Source of the DNA: an uncultured Fibrobacter sp.
Lineage (GTDB): Bacteria; Fibrobacterota; Fibrobacteria; Fibrobacterales; Fibrobacteraceae
Length of the DNA stretch: 64,000 nt
Assembly (NCBI GenBank): GCA_946183925.1
Contig: CAMHDS010000001.1
Location: 62,001 to 126,000, forward strand
Direction of reading: 5' to 3'
The notes under the pieces were generated by a model, which saw only the letters and a program-made list of their open reading frames with translations, was not told where the DNA came from and ran no database searches. Within the stretch, counting starts at the first letter, position 1. Each line of letters begins with the position of its first letter. The translations under genes were made by a program, and so were the position numbers. Shown here piece by piece: positions 25,601 to 31,935 of this stretch.

Positions 25601-25855
25601 GCAGACGGAAGCGCCAGAATACTCACTGGGATCTAGCTTAATATCCAGTGCGGACTTGGACTTGAAACCGCCATCCTTGGTAATGGTGATTCCCTTGCTG
25701 GAACCGCCGTAAGCGTAGTCAAAGCCACCCTGACGATATTGGTCGTCAAAGAACTTGTAAACTACCAAACGGGGCGGTTTCTGCTGAGCCATAGCAGTCG
25801 TAGTCAACAGCCCTAGCAAGGCTATCGAGGCGACCTTCAGAGATTGCTTCATCAT
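22679..25855 (-). CDS. cel51A: Secreted multidomain GH51 glycosidase, resembles Fibrobacter endoglucanase F (Cel51A)
   Basis: About 1058 residues, near 118 kDa. The ATG at 25855 has AAGG seven bases upstream and is preferred to the ATG at 25864; residues below are numbered from 25864. Signal peptide 1-26. Two related beta-sandwich modules (33-213 and 245-430) share GFDYAYGG/GFSYSYGG and KGKKGGESVKVGLLD/KGKLGGEKVYVGLLD; a third (449-618) is CBM11-like. The catalytic domain (635-1061) has WEIGNE (acid/base E761) and LWLTEWN (nucleophile E880), as in clan A family GH51. Size and layout recall F. succinogenes EGF/EG2 with CBM30- and CBM11-type modules; arabinofuranosidase activity is the alternative for GH51. 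Confidence 0.85.
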   Translation of the reverse strand: MMKQSLKVASIALLGLLTTTAMAQQKPPRLVVYKFFDDQYRQGGFDYAYGGSSKGITITKDGGFKSKSALDIKLDPSEYSGASVCLYNETFDLNKYMLDSKLEFMIKGKKGGESVKVGLLDEEVSDGKKTQVVLPMNKYIEGGAITTDWKKVSIPLVDFPDRGLYWDNTRKSEFPARIDWDKIAEIRFSIDKSGAKDFEVWVDNIEIVKGNKKAKPKAKIVYWDENEDVIDGPKNPEKLDGKAKTLVTFYDNNLKGFSYSYGGLSAQREAKSKTAGNPNVLALYIDNNDWSGVTYSMGEGKYADLSKVRNKGGLYFWIKGKLGGEKVYVGLLDNQGNDIKSQTKISLNDWIEGAKVGTDWKLVKIPLKKFGDKGKAWDANKQAEVAKDIQWNKIQEIRFSVGKGENQGEPGKPAPVTIFVDQITFTENIDWVDPDIKWDNWNSKEKDLIITDFEDKFKGDVWEPSKGPKSKVEVEVPFKSSKLDGNSLNVKHFEMSDWVDIVFDMVKSKRSAADRDWTKHWGIMFDVYSERAWQSITVQIGDAGNELFVANTGVPRGRTTVIVPFRAFSKFPYYQPPTAKENGVFDLKGVVSLDFKPGGEGSNGSFEVDNIKLTNQKEVKAADRPALVKVEVKGTGDVINPNISGGLFGINAALWDGDMLDNPKFKVQTAEYAKRINHGIIRYPGGLRADDDHWKEILDNHDWMVDTDEFLAWLKKTGSNAMFTVNFGSGTEQEAAAWVKHTNVDKKAGIKYWEIGNEVYGNWHPYYEKYGKDGGTIYGKRARKFIEAMKKVDPTIKVAVLGVLDGEWNDNVLRETGDIADGIIVHHYPQHYGEENDFAMLSAPQDLVPIYSRLHKLVDKWTKHFNKEKKFELWLTEWNSVDFNPGPQTISLENGLFVADYLAMLATENVDNAQYWDIHNDITPEGGDYGYLTRSAEECMNCPRPSYWAFQMASDALRGKLLKTEISGDKESLITTYYTENGKKKSLLVINKNPYSDYELKLSIPGFSGKATVQTLDRSSEKLKEGWANDPSKKAKKGVDVSKPIKVGKRTITLITIE

Positions 25856-25958
25856 ATATCGCATCCTTATGTTGTTGATTTTTGTTTAAAATTAAACTTT
25901 TCCTACAGAAACACGAAGTTTCCGTCTAATCTTTGTGTGTACGGCCGAAACCAGCGGC

Positions 25959-26693
25959 TTACTTAGCCTCTTTCAGCATCTTTTCCACCAGTTCCTTGCT
26001 GAAACGGTCCTGGCGCTTGCCGTTGATGTAGAAGTTGGGCGTCCCCTGGACTCCGACCTCGACCCCAAGTTTGAAGTCCTTGTCGATACGGGCCTGCATG
26101 GCAGAATCGAGAACCATGTCTTTCTTGAACTGTTCCACGTTCAAGCCCACCTGCTTTGCGATTTCCACAAAGATGGAGTCGCCCAGTTCGCGGCTGTGGG
26201 GAGCGAGGGCATAACGGAATTCCCAGAACTTGCCCTGCTTGTGGGCGGCAATAGAGGCGGCCGCAGCAGCCGGGGCGTTAGCGTGGAAGCTCAGCGGGAA
26301 GTGCTTATAGACGAACTTGATTTTGTCGCCATACTTGTCATTCAGTTCCTTCATGGTCGGAGCAATACGTGAGCAGTAGGGGCACTGGAATTCGGTAAAT
26401 TCAACAATGGTGAGCTTCGGGTTCTTGGTATTGCCAAATACCGGGCTGTCCTCGTCGGGAATATCCCAGACCTTGTTGTCCGCTTCCATCTCGGCACGGG
26501 CCTGTTCCAGCGAGATTCCACGCTTGTCGAGGGCGTACTTGATAATTTCAAATTCTTCCTTGACCTGCTTGAAATCCTTTTCCAGGGAGTCTAGCTTGGC
26601 CTGCTGGTTGAAAGAAGAACCGGCAGAAGCCTGATTGCAAGCCACGAGGCTTGCGAAGAAGATTGCCATAGCAACGAGAGAGAGACGTTTCAT
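25959..26693 (-). CDS. DsbA-like thiol oxidoreductase lipoprotein (thioredoxin_4 family)
   Basis: 244 residues from ATG 26693. Lipobox SLVACN gives lipidated Cys19; a charged coiled-coil-like region (30-70) follows, then a thioredoxin fold with EFTEFQCPYCSRI (C104-x-x-C107), a helical insertion and VQGTPNFYING with the cis-Pro. The family introduces or isomerises disulfides in exported proteins; the CPYC pair and FQCPYC context fit the DsbA/DSBA-like thioredoxin group. Upstream of the GH51 gene on the same strand, separated by about 100 bp, so it may help fold secreted enzymes, but co-transcription is unproven. Confidence 0.88.
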   Translation of the reverse strand: MKRLSLVAMAIFFASLVACNQASAGSSFNQQAKLDSLEKDFKQVKEEFEIIKYALDKRGISLEQARAEMEADNKVWDIPDEDSPVFGNTKNPKLTIVEFTEFQCPYCSRIAPTMKELNDKYGDKIKFVYKHFPLSFHANAPAAAAASIAAHKQGKFWEFRYALAPHSRELGDSIFVEIAKQVGLNVEQFKKDMVLDSAMQARIDKDFKLGVEVGVQGTPNFYINGKRQDRFSKELVEKMLKEAK

Positions 26694-26843
26694 AAATGTC
26701 CTTTTGTCAGTTAAAAACAAGCAGATTTCTATCTGCATCCTCGGAGAATATACAATAAAACGAGTCCTTCTTTGGGATTCGTTTTTTGATTTGGCCTTTT
26801 ACCGCACTTTGTAAACAAAAAGAAACAGCGGTGGCAGATAAGA

Positions 26844-26973
26844 CTCGAACCTCATGCCTCAAAGCGAAGCGACCTCAAACCCCTAACCCCTAGATCCTAG
26901 ACCCTAGACAAATATGCGCGCATGGGTCTTTCTCTCCCCTAGATCCTAGCCCCTAGACCCTAGCCCCTATTTA
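26844..26973. repeat. 7-bp periodic tracts upstream of the SpmA-SpmB fusion gene
   Basis: From about 26844: CCTCATG, CCTCAAA, GCGAAGC, GACCTCA, AACCCCT, AACCCCT, AGATCCT, AGACCCT, AGACAAA; then, after a GCGCGC-containing spacer, CCCCTAG, ATCCTAG, CCCCTAG, ACCCTAG, CCCCTAT. The gap from the DsbA-like start (26694) to here holds no gene. Confidence 0.85.
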
Positions 26974-26974
26974 C

Positions 26975-26982
26975 TACATTTG
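26975..26982 (+). promoter_or_regulatory. TACATTTG box 4 nt before the SpmA-SpmB start codon
   Basis: Matches the Bacteroidetes -7 consensus TAnnTTTG; the ATG is at 26987. No Shine-Dalgarno fits between them. If it is the promoter, the transcript would start at or next to the ATG. Confidence 0.5.
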
Positions 26983-26986
26983 CGCC

Positions 26987-28231
26987 ATGGTTTTGAACAT
27001 CATCTGGCTCGTTTTCTTTCTGGGCGCCTTCGTGGCCTGCATGGTCCAGTGGCTCGCCTTCGGTGACTCCGGCATTTTCAACAAGGCAATCCTCGGCGCA
27101 TTCGACATGTCTAAAACGGCATTCGAAATCGCCATTGGCCTTACGGGAATCCTTTCCCTGTGGCTTGGCATCATGAAAATCGGCGAAAAGGCGGGAGCTG
27201 TGCAAATTCTTGCAAAAATCGTCTCGCCCCTGTTCAGCCGCCTGTTCCCAGAAATTCCAAAGGGCCACCCCGTGGTGGGCACCATGCTCATGAACATCAG
27301 CGCCAACATGTTAGGGCTCGATAACGCCGCCACCCCCATGGGGCTCCAGGCCATGAAGCAGCTGCAAGAAATCAACCCCAACGAAGACAAGACTGTCGCC
27401 AGCAATTCCCAAATCATGTTCCTGGTGCTGAACGCCAGCGGCCTTACGCTCATTCCCGTGAGCATCATGACCTACCGCGCCCAGATGGGAGCCGCAAACC
27501 CAAGCGATGTATTCTTGCCCCTTTTGCTCTCTACGTTCTTCAGCACCATCGCAGGCATTATCGCCCTGAGCTTTTTCCAGAAGGTAAAGCTCAAGGACCC
27601 CATCACTGTAGCCTGGCTCGGCGGTGGCGTTGCCGTTGTAGTCGCCATCATGGTTTACTTCAGCCGCCTTACTGCAGAAGCTATCGGCACTACCAGTCTA
27701 TTTATCAGCGGATTTGTGCTATTCGGAATCATTGTCGCCTTCCTGGGGCTTGCCATCTATAAAAAAGTCCAGGCCTACGAAGCTTTCGTGGAAGGGGCAA
27801 AGGACGGGTTCCATACCGCCGTCATGATTATCCCGAACCTGGTGGCCATCCTCGTGGGTGTCGCCGTATTCCGAGCCAGCGGAGCCATGGATTTGCTCAT
27901 GAACGGGATTTCGTGGGTGCTCGGATTATTCGGAGCCGGAAACGACGTGGTCCCGGCGCTCCCCACTGCCCTGATGAAACCCTTGAGCGGAAGCGGAGCA
28001 CGAGGCATGATGATTGACGCCATGAAGAGCATGGGTCCTGACAGTTTTGCCGGACGCTTAAGTTGCATGTTCCAGGGGGCTGCTGACACCACGTTCTACA
28101 TTATCGCCGTGTACTTCGGTTCTGTAGGCGTGAAAAAGACCCGCCATGCCGTTACCTGCGCACTGATAGCCGATGCCGCAGGCGTAATTGCCGCCATCGC
28201 CATCGCCTACCTGTTCTTCCCGCCAATGTAG
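26987..28231 (+). CDS. SpmA-SpmB fusion, nucleoside-recognition (Gate) membrane protein
   Basis: 414 residues, about ten TM helices. The first half (about 1-195) resembles SpmA, with IGEKAGAVQILAKIVSPLFSRLFPEIPKGHP and LGLDNAATPMGLQAM; the second half (about 240-414) resembles SpmB, with GAKDGFHTAVMIIPNLVAILVGV and GSGARGMMIDAM. In Bacillus the separate proteins are involved in spore maturation, yet homologues exist in many non-sporulating bacteria, where the role is unknown and probably transport-like. No spore genes are nearby. ATG at 26987 lacks a ribosome binding site. Confidence 0.88.
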   Translation: MVLNIIWLVFFLGAFVACMVQWLAFGDSGIFNKAILGAFDMSKTAFEIAIGLTGILSLWLGIMKIGEKAGAVQILAKIVSPLFSRLFPEIPKGHPVVGTMLMNISANMLGLDNAATPMGLQAMKQLQEINPNEDKTVASNSQIMFLVLNASGLTLIPVSIMTYRAQMGAANPSDVFLPLLLSTFFSTIAGIIALSFFQKVKLKDPITVAWLGGGVAVVVAIMVYFSRLTAEAIGTTSLFISGFVLFGIIVAFLGLAIYKKVQAYEAFVEGAKDGFHTAVMIIPNLVAILVGVAVFRASGAMDLLMNGISWVLGLFGAGNDVVPALPTALMKPLSGSGARGMMIDAMKSMGPDSFAGRLSCMFQGAADTTFYIIAVYFGSVGVKKTRHAVTCALIADAAGVIAAIAIAYLFFPPM

Positions 28232-28327
28232 CGACAAGCGCGATAATAAGCCCGACGAGTGCGGGCCTCGCTTACAAAAACATTCCTTTTTCCTTATTTC
28301 GGCTTTTTGATAAAAAAGTCCAAATTG

Positions 28328-28351
28328 TTTTCACAAAAAATGGTGTGAAAA
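28328..28351. promoter_or_regulatory. Perfect inverted repeat upstream of fabF
   Basis: TTTTCACA - 8 nt - TGTGAAAA, arms of 8 bp. It lies just upstream of a TATCTTTG box (28367-28374) and 45 bp before fabF. The size and symmetry fit a dimeric repressor site for fatty-acid genes; the regulator is not known. Confidence 0.5.
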
Positions 28352-28366
28352 TAGTACAAAATAAGC

Positions 28367-28374
28367 TATCTTTG
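28367..28374 (+). promoter_or_regulatory. TATCTTTG promoter-like box for fabF-fabV
   Basis: TAnnTTTG match 22 bp before the fabF ATG and 16 bp after the inverted repeat. Confidence 0.5.
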
Positions 28375-28395
28375 GGCGCAAAAAAAGGGGATTCC

Positions 28396-29646
28396 ATGAG
28401 CAAGAGAAGAATCGTCATTACCGGCATCGGTGCCGTAACTCCCGTCGGAAAGAATGTAGCCGACATGTGGCAATCCATCAAGCAAGGAAAGAGCGGCATC
28501 GCCCCCATTACCCTTTTTGACGCTTCCAATTGCTCCGTAAAAATCGCCGCCGAAATCAAGGATTTCAAGCCCGAAGAACACGGAATCGACCCCAAGGAAG
28601 CCCGCCGTATGGCCCGCTTCACCCAGTTCCTGGTAGGAGCCGCCAACGAGGCAGTTGCAGATGCGGGCCTTAGCCGCGAACAGCTGGCCAAAGACACCAC
28701 GGGAATCGTGGCCGGTAACGGCCTTTCCGGAATGGACGTGCTTGACGAGACATACAACAAGTATATCGAAGGCGGCAAGCGGAGGGTATCGCCGCTGGCC
28801 ATGCCGGAACTGATTCCCAACGAGGCCTGCGCCAACGTTTCCATCGCTCTGGGTATCACGGGCCTTGCCCATACGGTGTGCACCGCCTGTGCCTCCGGCA
28901 CCGACGCCATCGGGGTCGCCCTGGACTCCATCCGGTCCGGCCGTCTGGACGTGTGCCTGGCGGGCGGTTCCGAAAGCGGCATTACGGAATATTCCATCAA
29001 GAGCTTTGCGGGCATGCACGCCCTTACTGACAAGTTCAACGACGACCCCGAAAAGGCGTCCCGCCCATTCGACAAAGACCGCAGCGGCTTTGTCATGGGC
29101 GAAGGCGGTGCCGTGATGGTCCTGGAAGAGTTGGAACATGCCAAGGCCCGCGGCGCCAAGATTTATGCGGAACTGGCCGGCTACGGTGCCTCTGCCGACG
29201 CCTACCACATTACCAGCCCCCGCCCGGGTGGAGAGACCTGCGCCAAGGCCATGAGCCGCGCCCTAAAAGATGCGGGCATTGCGCCTACCGACGTGGACTA
29301 CTACAACGCCCACGGCACCTCTACCCACTTAAACGACATTACCGAAACAGAGATGCTGAAAATCGTGCTGGGCGAACACGCCTACAAGATCAAGGTTTCC
29401 AGCACCAAGAGCATGACCGGCCACTGTGTCGGCGCCGCGGGCGTCATCGAGGCCATCATCTCCACCCTCGCCATCCGCGACTCCTTCTACCCCGCCACCC
29501 TGAACCTGGACAACCCCGACGAGGGCTGCGACCTGGATTACGTGCCGAAGGTGGGCGTCGAAGGAAACATCGACGTGGCCGTTTCTGCATCCCTCGGTTT
29601 TGGCGGTCACAACGGCGTGGTCGTCATCAAGAAATTTAATGGCTAA
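28396..29646 (+). CDS. fabF: 3-oxoacyl-ACP synthase II FabF
   Basis: 416 residues from ATG 28396, which has GGGG at 5-nt spacing; an in-frame GTG at 28345 falls inside the regulatory inverted repeat. Condenses acyl-ACP with malonyl-ACP in fatty acid elongation. The Cys-His-His triad is visible: C165 in VCTACASGTDA, H306 in NAHGTSTHLND, H343 in SMTGHCVGAAG. Length and motifs are standard KAS II. fabV follows 26 bp downstream, making a two-gene elongation unit. Confidence 0.96.
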   Translation: MSKRRIVITGIGAVTPVGKNVADMWQSIKQGKSGIAPITLFDASNCSVKIAAEIKDFKPEEHGIDPKEARRMARFTQFLVGAANEAVADAGLSREQLAKDTTGIVAGNGLSGMDVLDETYNKYIEGGKRRVSPLAMPELIPNEACANVSIALGITGLAHTVCTACASGTDAIGVALDSIRSGRLDVCLAGGSESGITEYSIKSFAGMHALTDKFNDDPEKASRPFDKDRSGFVMGEGGAVMVLEELEHAKARGAKIYAELAGYGASADAYHITSPRPGGETCAKAMSRALKDAGIAPTDVDYYNAHGTSTHLNDITETEMLKIVLGEHAYKIKVSSTKSMTGHCVGAAGVIEAIISTLAIRDSFYPATLNLDNPDEGCDLDYVPKVGVEGNIDVAVSASLGFGGHNGVVVIKKFNG

Positions 29647-29672
29647 CAAGCCAAATCAAAAAAGGAAGTGTA

Positions 29673-30869
29673 ATGATCATCCAACCCATGATTCGTAGCA
29701 ACATGTGCATCAACGCCCACCCCAAGGGCTGCGCTGCCGACGTCGTTCGTCAAATCAAGTATGTGCAAAAGAAAAAGGCCGAAAGGGGCCAACTCAAGGG
29801 TGAACCCAAGACCGTGCTGGTAGTGGGATGCTCCACCGGTTACGGGCTTGCCAGCCGCATTTCTGCCGCCTTTGAATATGGTTCCGACACCATCGGCATT
29901 TCCTTCGAAAAAGAAGGCTCCGAACAAAAGTCCGGCACGCCGGGCTGGTACAACAACATGGCCTTCGACCGCGAAGCCAAGGCCGCAGGCCTCCAGTCCG
30001 TCACTTTCAACGGCGACGCCTTCTCTCACGACATGCGTAAGAAGGTCATCGAAACCGTAAAGCAGATGGGCAAGAAGATCGACCTGATTATCTACAGCGT
30101 GGCCTCTGCCGTCCGAGTGGACCCGGACACGGGCGTCATGTACCGCAGCGTGCTGAAGCCCATCGGAGAAACCTTCTCCGGCGAGACCATCGATTGCATG
30201 ACCGGCAAGATCAGCACCATCAGTGCCGAGCCCGCCACTGCCGAAGAGGCAGCCAACACCGTCAAGGTGATGGGCGGCGAGGACTGGGCACTTTGGATTA
30301 AGCAGCTCGCCGCCGCGGGCGTGCTGAACGAAGGCGTCAAGACAGTGGCCTACTCCTACATCGGCCCCAGCCTTTCCCACGCTATCTACCGTGACGGTAC
30401 CATCGGTGGCGCCAAGAAGCACCTAGAAAAGACCGCCAAGGAACTCCATGAGCAACTCCAGGCAAGCCTCAAGGGCGAAGCCTACGTGTCCGTGAACAAG
30501 GGCCTGGTGACCCGTTCTAGCGCTGTCATTCCGATCATCCCGCTGTACCTGTCCGTTCTGTTCAAGGTCATGAAGGAACAGGGCAGCCACGAAGGCTGTA
30601 TCGAGCAGATGGAACGTTTGTTTGCCGAACGCCTTTACACCGGTAGCACCGTTCCCACCGACGAAAACCACCTTATCCGCATCGACGACAGGGAAATGGA
30701 CCCCAAGGTCCAGGAAGAAGTCAAGAAGCGCATGGCCACCATCACCCAGGAAAACTTCGCCCAGGTAGGCGACCTGGAAGGCTACCGCCACGATTTCTTG
30801 GCCACCAACGGTTTCGACGTGGAAGGCGTGGACTACAACGCCGACGTGGCCTCTATGGAGACGATTTAA
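29673..30869 (+). CDS. fabV: Trans-2-enoyl-ACP/CoA reductase FabV
   Basis: 398 residues. NADH-dependent final step of each fatty acid elongation round; replaces FabI. Cofactor site VLVVGCSTGYGLASR at about 48-62; the diagnostic Y-x8-K is Y239-K248, in AIYRDGTIGGAKK; also NNMAFDREAKAAG and the C-terminal DGFDVEGVDY-like end. The spacing of eight between Tyr and Lys separates FabV from other SDR enoyl reductases, and FabV enzymes are typically insensitive to triclosan. RBS AGGAAG precedes ATG 29673. A strong terminator follows. Confidence 0.95.
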   Translation: MIIQPMIRSNMCINAHPKGCAADVVRQIKYVQKKKAERGQLKGEPKTVLVVGCSTGYGLASRISAAFEYGSDTIGISFEKEGSEQKSGTPGWYNNMAFDREAKAAGLQSVTFNGDAFSHDMRKKVIETVKQMGKKIDLIIYSVASAVRVDPDTGVMYRSVLKPIGETFSGETIDCMTGKISTISAEPATAEEAANTVKVMGGEDWALWIKQLAAAGVLNEGVKTVAYSYIGPSLSHAIYRDGTIGGAKKHLEKTAKELHEQLQASLKGEAYVSVNKGLVTRSSAVIPIIPLYLSVLFKVMKEQGSHEGCIEQMERLFAERLYTGSTVPTDENHLIRIDDREMDPKVQEEVKKRMATITQENFAQVGDLEGYRHDFLATNGFDVEGVDYNADVASMETI

Positions 30870-30937
30870 GCGCAAAATTCAAGGCGACACTAAGCGCCAT
30901 ACCAGCGAATTAAAAGTCATCCCCGCGACCTTTACTC

Positions 30938-30967
30938 GTCATCCCCGCGAACGCGGGGATCTTTTTT
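30938..30967 (+). terminator. Terminator of fabV formed by a GTCAT-family palindrome
   Basis: ATCCCCGCG-AA-CGCGGGGAT followed by C and six T. A half copy (GTCATCCCCGCGAC) lies just upstream at 30916-30929, suggesting duplication of the dispersed repeat. Confidence 0.85.
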
Positions 30968-31005
30968 GTATCTTTACGGGAGACAAATTAGCACAGGAGC
31001 ATCAT

Positions 31006-31131
31006 ATGTCCGATTGGCTGTTTAAATCGTGGGTAAAGGTTTCCATCGTGACGGTTATCCTTTTCTTTTTCTACCACCTGTTCATCTCCCTGAAGCTGGA
31101 CCAGGAAAACTCCAACAATTCAAACGACTAA
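31006..31131 (+). CDS. 41-residue single-TM peptide
   Basis: ATG 31006 with AGGAG six bases upstream, and TATCTTTA at 30969-30976 as a possible promoter box. The translation is a short basic start, one long hydrophobic helix (WVKVSIVTVILFFFYHLFISL) and a hydrophilic Asn/Ser tail. It ends 10 bp before the deacetylase-like gene, so it is the first gene of a four-gene run. Small size leaves some doubt, but the ribosome site and composition support a real membrane peptide. Function unknown. Confidence 0.6.
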   Translation: MSDWLFKSWVKVSIVTVILFFFYHLFISLKLDQENSNNSND

Positions 31132-31141
31132 GGTTCTCCCT

Positions 31142-31912
31142 ATGGAACAGAACAAGGACATCGCCGATATCCAAGCCGCCGAAGCGGTATTCCACAAGAA
31201 GAAAAAGTTCATCCTGTGCTACCACAGCTTTAGCGTGATGAACTTCAAGAAGGCCCGCGTACAGATTCGGAAAATTGCCGAAGCCGCAGGGTCGCCCATC
31301 AGTATTGCCGTGGTGCCCGCCTTTGGCGCCGCACCGGAATCCGAAGCCGAAGAATTCCGCGAAGAACTGGAAAAGTTCGTGCAGGAAGGCTACGAAATCA
31401 TGCTCCACGGTGCCCGCCACCGCGCAGACCTTTCCCTGAAGCGTAGCCTTCAGGGCAAACTGGCCCTCATGATTTCCAATAACGGGGCCGAATTCGCCGG
31501 CCTCAACGAACGCCTGACCCAGGCTCTCCTCAAGCGAAGCCTCGCCCTCTGGAAAGCCCACGGTACTGGCAAACCCTCCGGATTCATTCCGCCCATCTGG
31601 TTTGGCAACAAGTACCTCAAGGAACAGGCCCTGGAAATCTTCGACTACTACGAAGACTACCACGGCATCTACAAGAAGGTTGGCGACAAGATCAAGAAGA
31701 CCTATTCCAAGACCCTCAGCTTTGCCGTTATCCCGAGTGCACTGCTGGGACTTGCCCAGACCTACGCCTGCCTCCGTATGCTCCTGCCGGGGGGCGTCCA
31801 CCGTCTGGTGTTCCACGAAAAGGACTTCAGGACCATCGGCGAAAAGCGCATTCTGAACATGGTGCGCTACACCTCCACCATGCGTGAAAAAATCATGTAC
31901 AAGGATCTATAA
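31142..31912 (+). CDS. DUF2334 polysaccharide-deacetylase-like protein
   Basis: 256 residues. NodB-like fold signatures: FILCYHSFS near the start, AVVPAFG, then EGYEIMLHGARHRAD with the paired His of the metal site, and GFIPPIWFGNKYLKEQALE later. The DUF2334 group is related to carbohydrate deacetylases but its substrate is not established. No signal peptide is visible, so it may act in the cytoplasm. It precedes the acyl-CoA synthetase by 23 bp. Confidence 0.75.
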   Translation: MEQNKDIADIQAAEAVFHKKKKFILCYHSFSVMNFKKARVQIRKIAEAAGSPISIAVVPAFGAAPESEAEEFREELEKFVQEGYEIMLHGARHRADLSLKRSLQGKLALMISNNGAEFAGLNERLTQALLKRSLALWKAHGTGKPSGFIPPIWFGNKYLKEQALEIFDYYEDYHGIYKKVGDKIKKTYSKTLSFAVIPSALLGLAQTYACLRMLLPGGVHRLVFHEKDFRTIGEKRILNMVRYTSTMREKIMYKDL

Positions 31913-31935
31913 GGTCTGTACACGGGAACTAAACA

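Noticed and set aside
26831-26850. tRNA-like 3' end (GGTTCGAGTC on the minus strand)
   Set aside because: No acceptor, D-arm or anticodon arm can be paired; the bases fit the beginning of a heptad tract instead.
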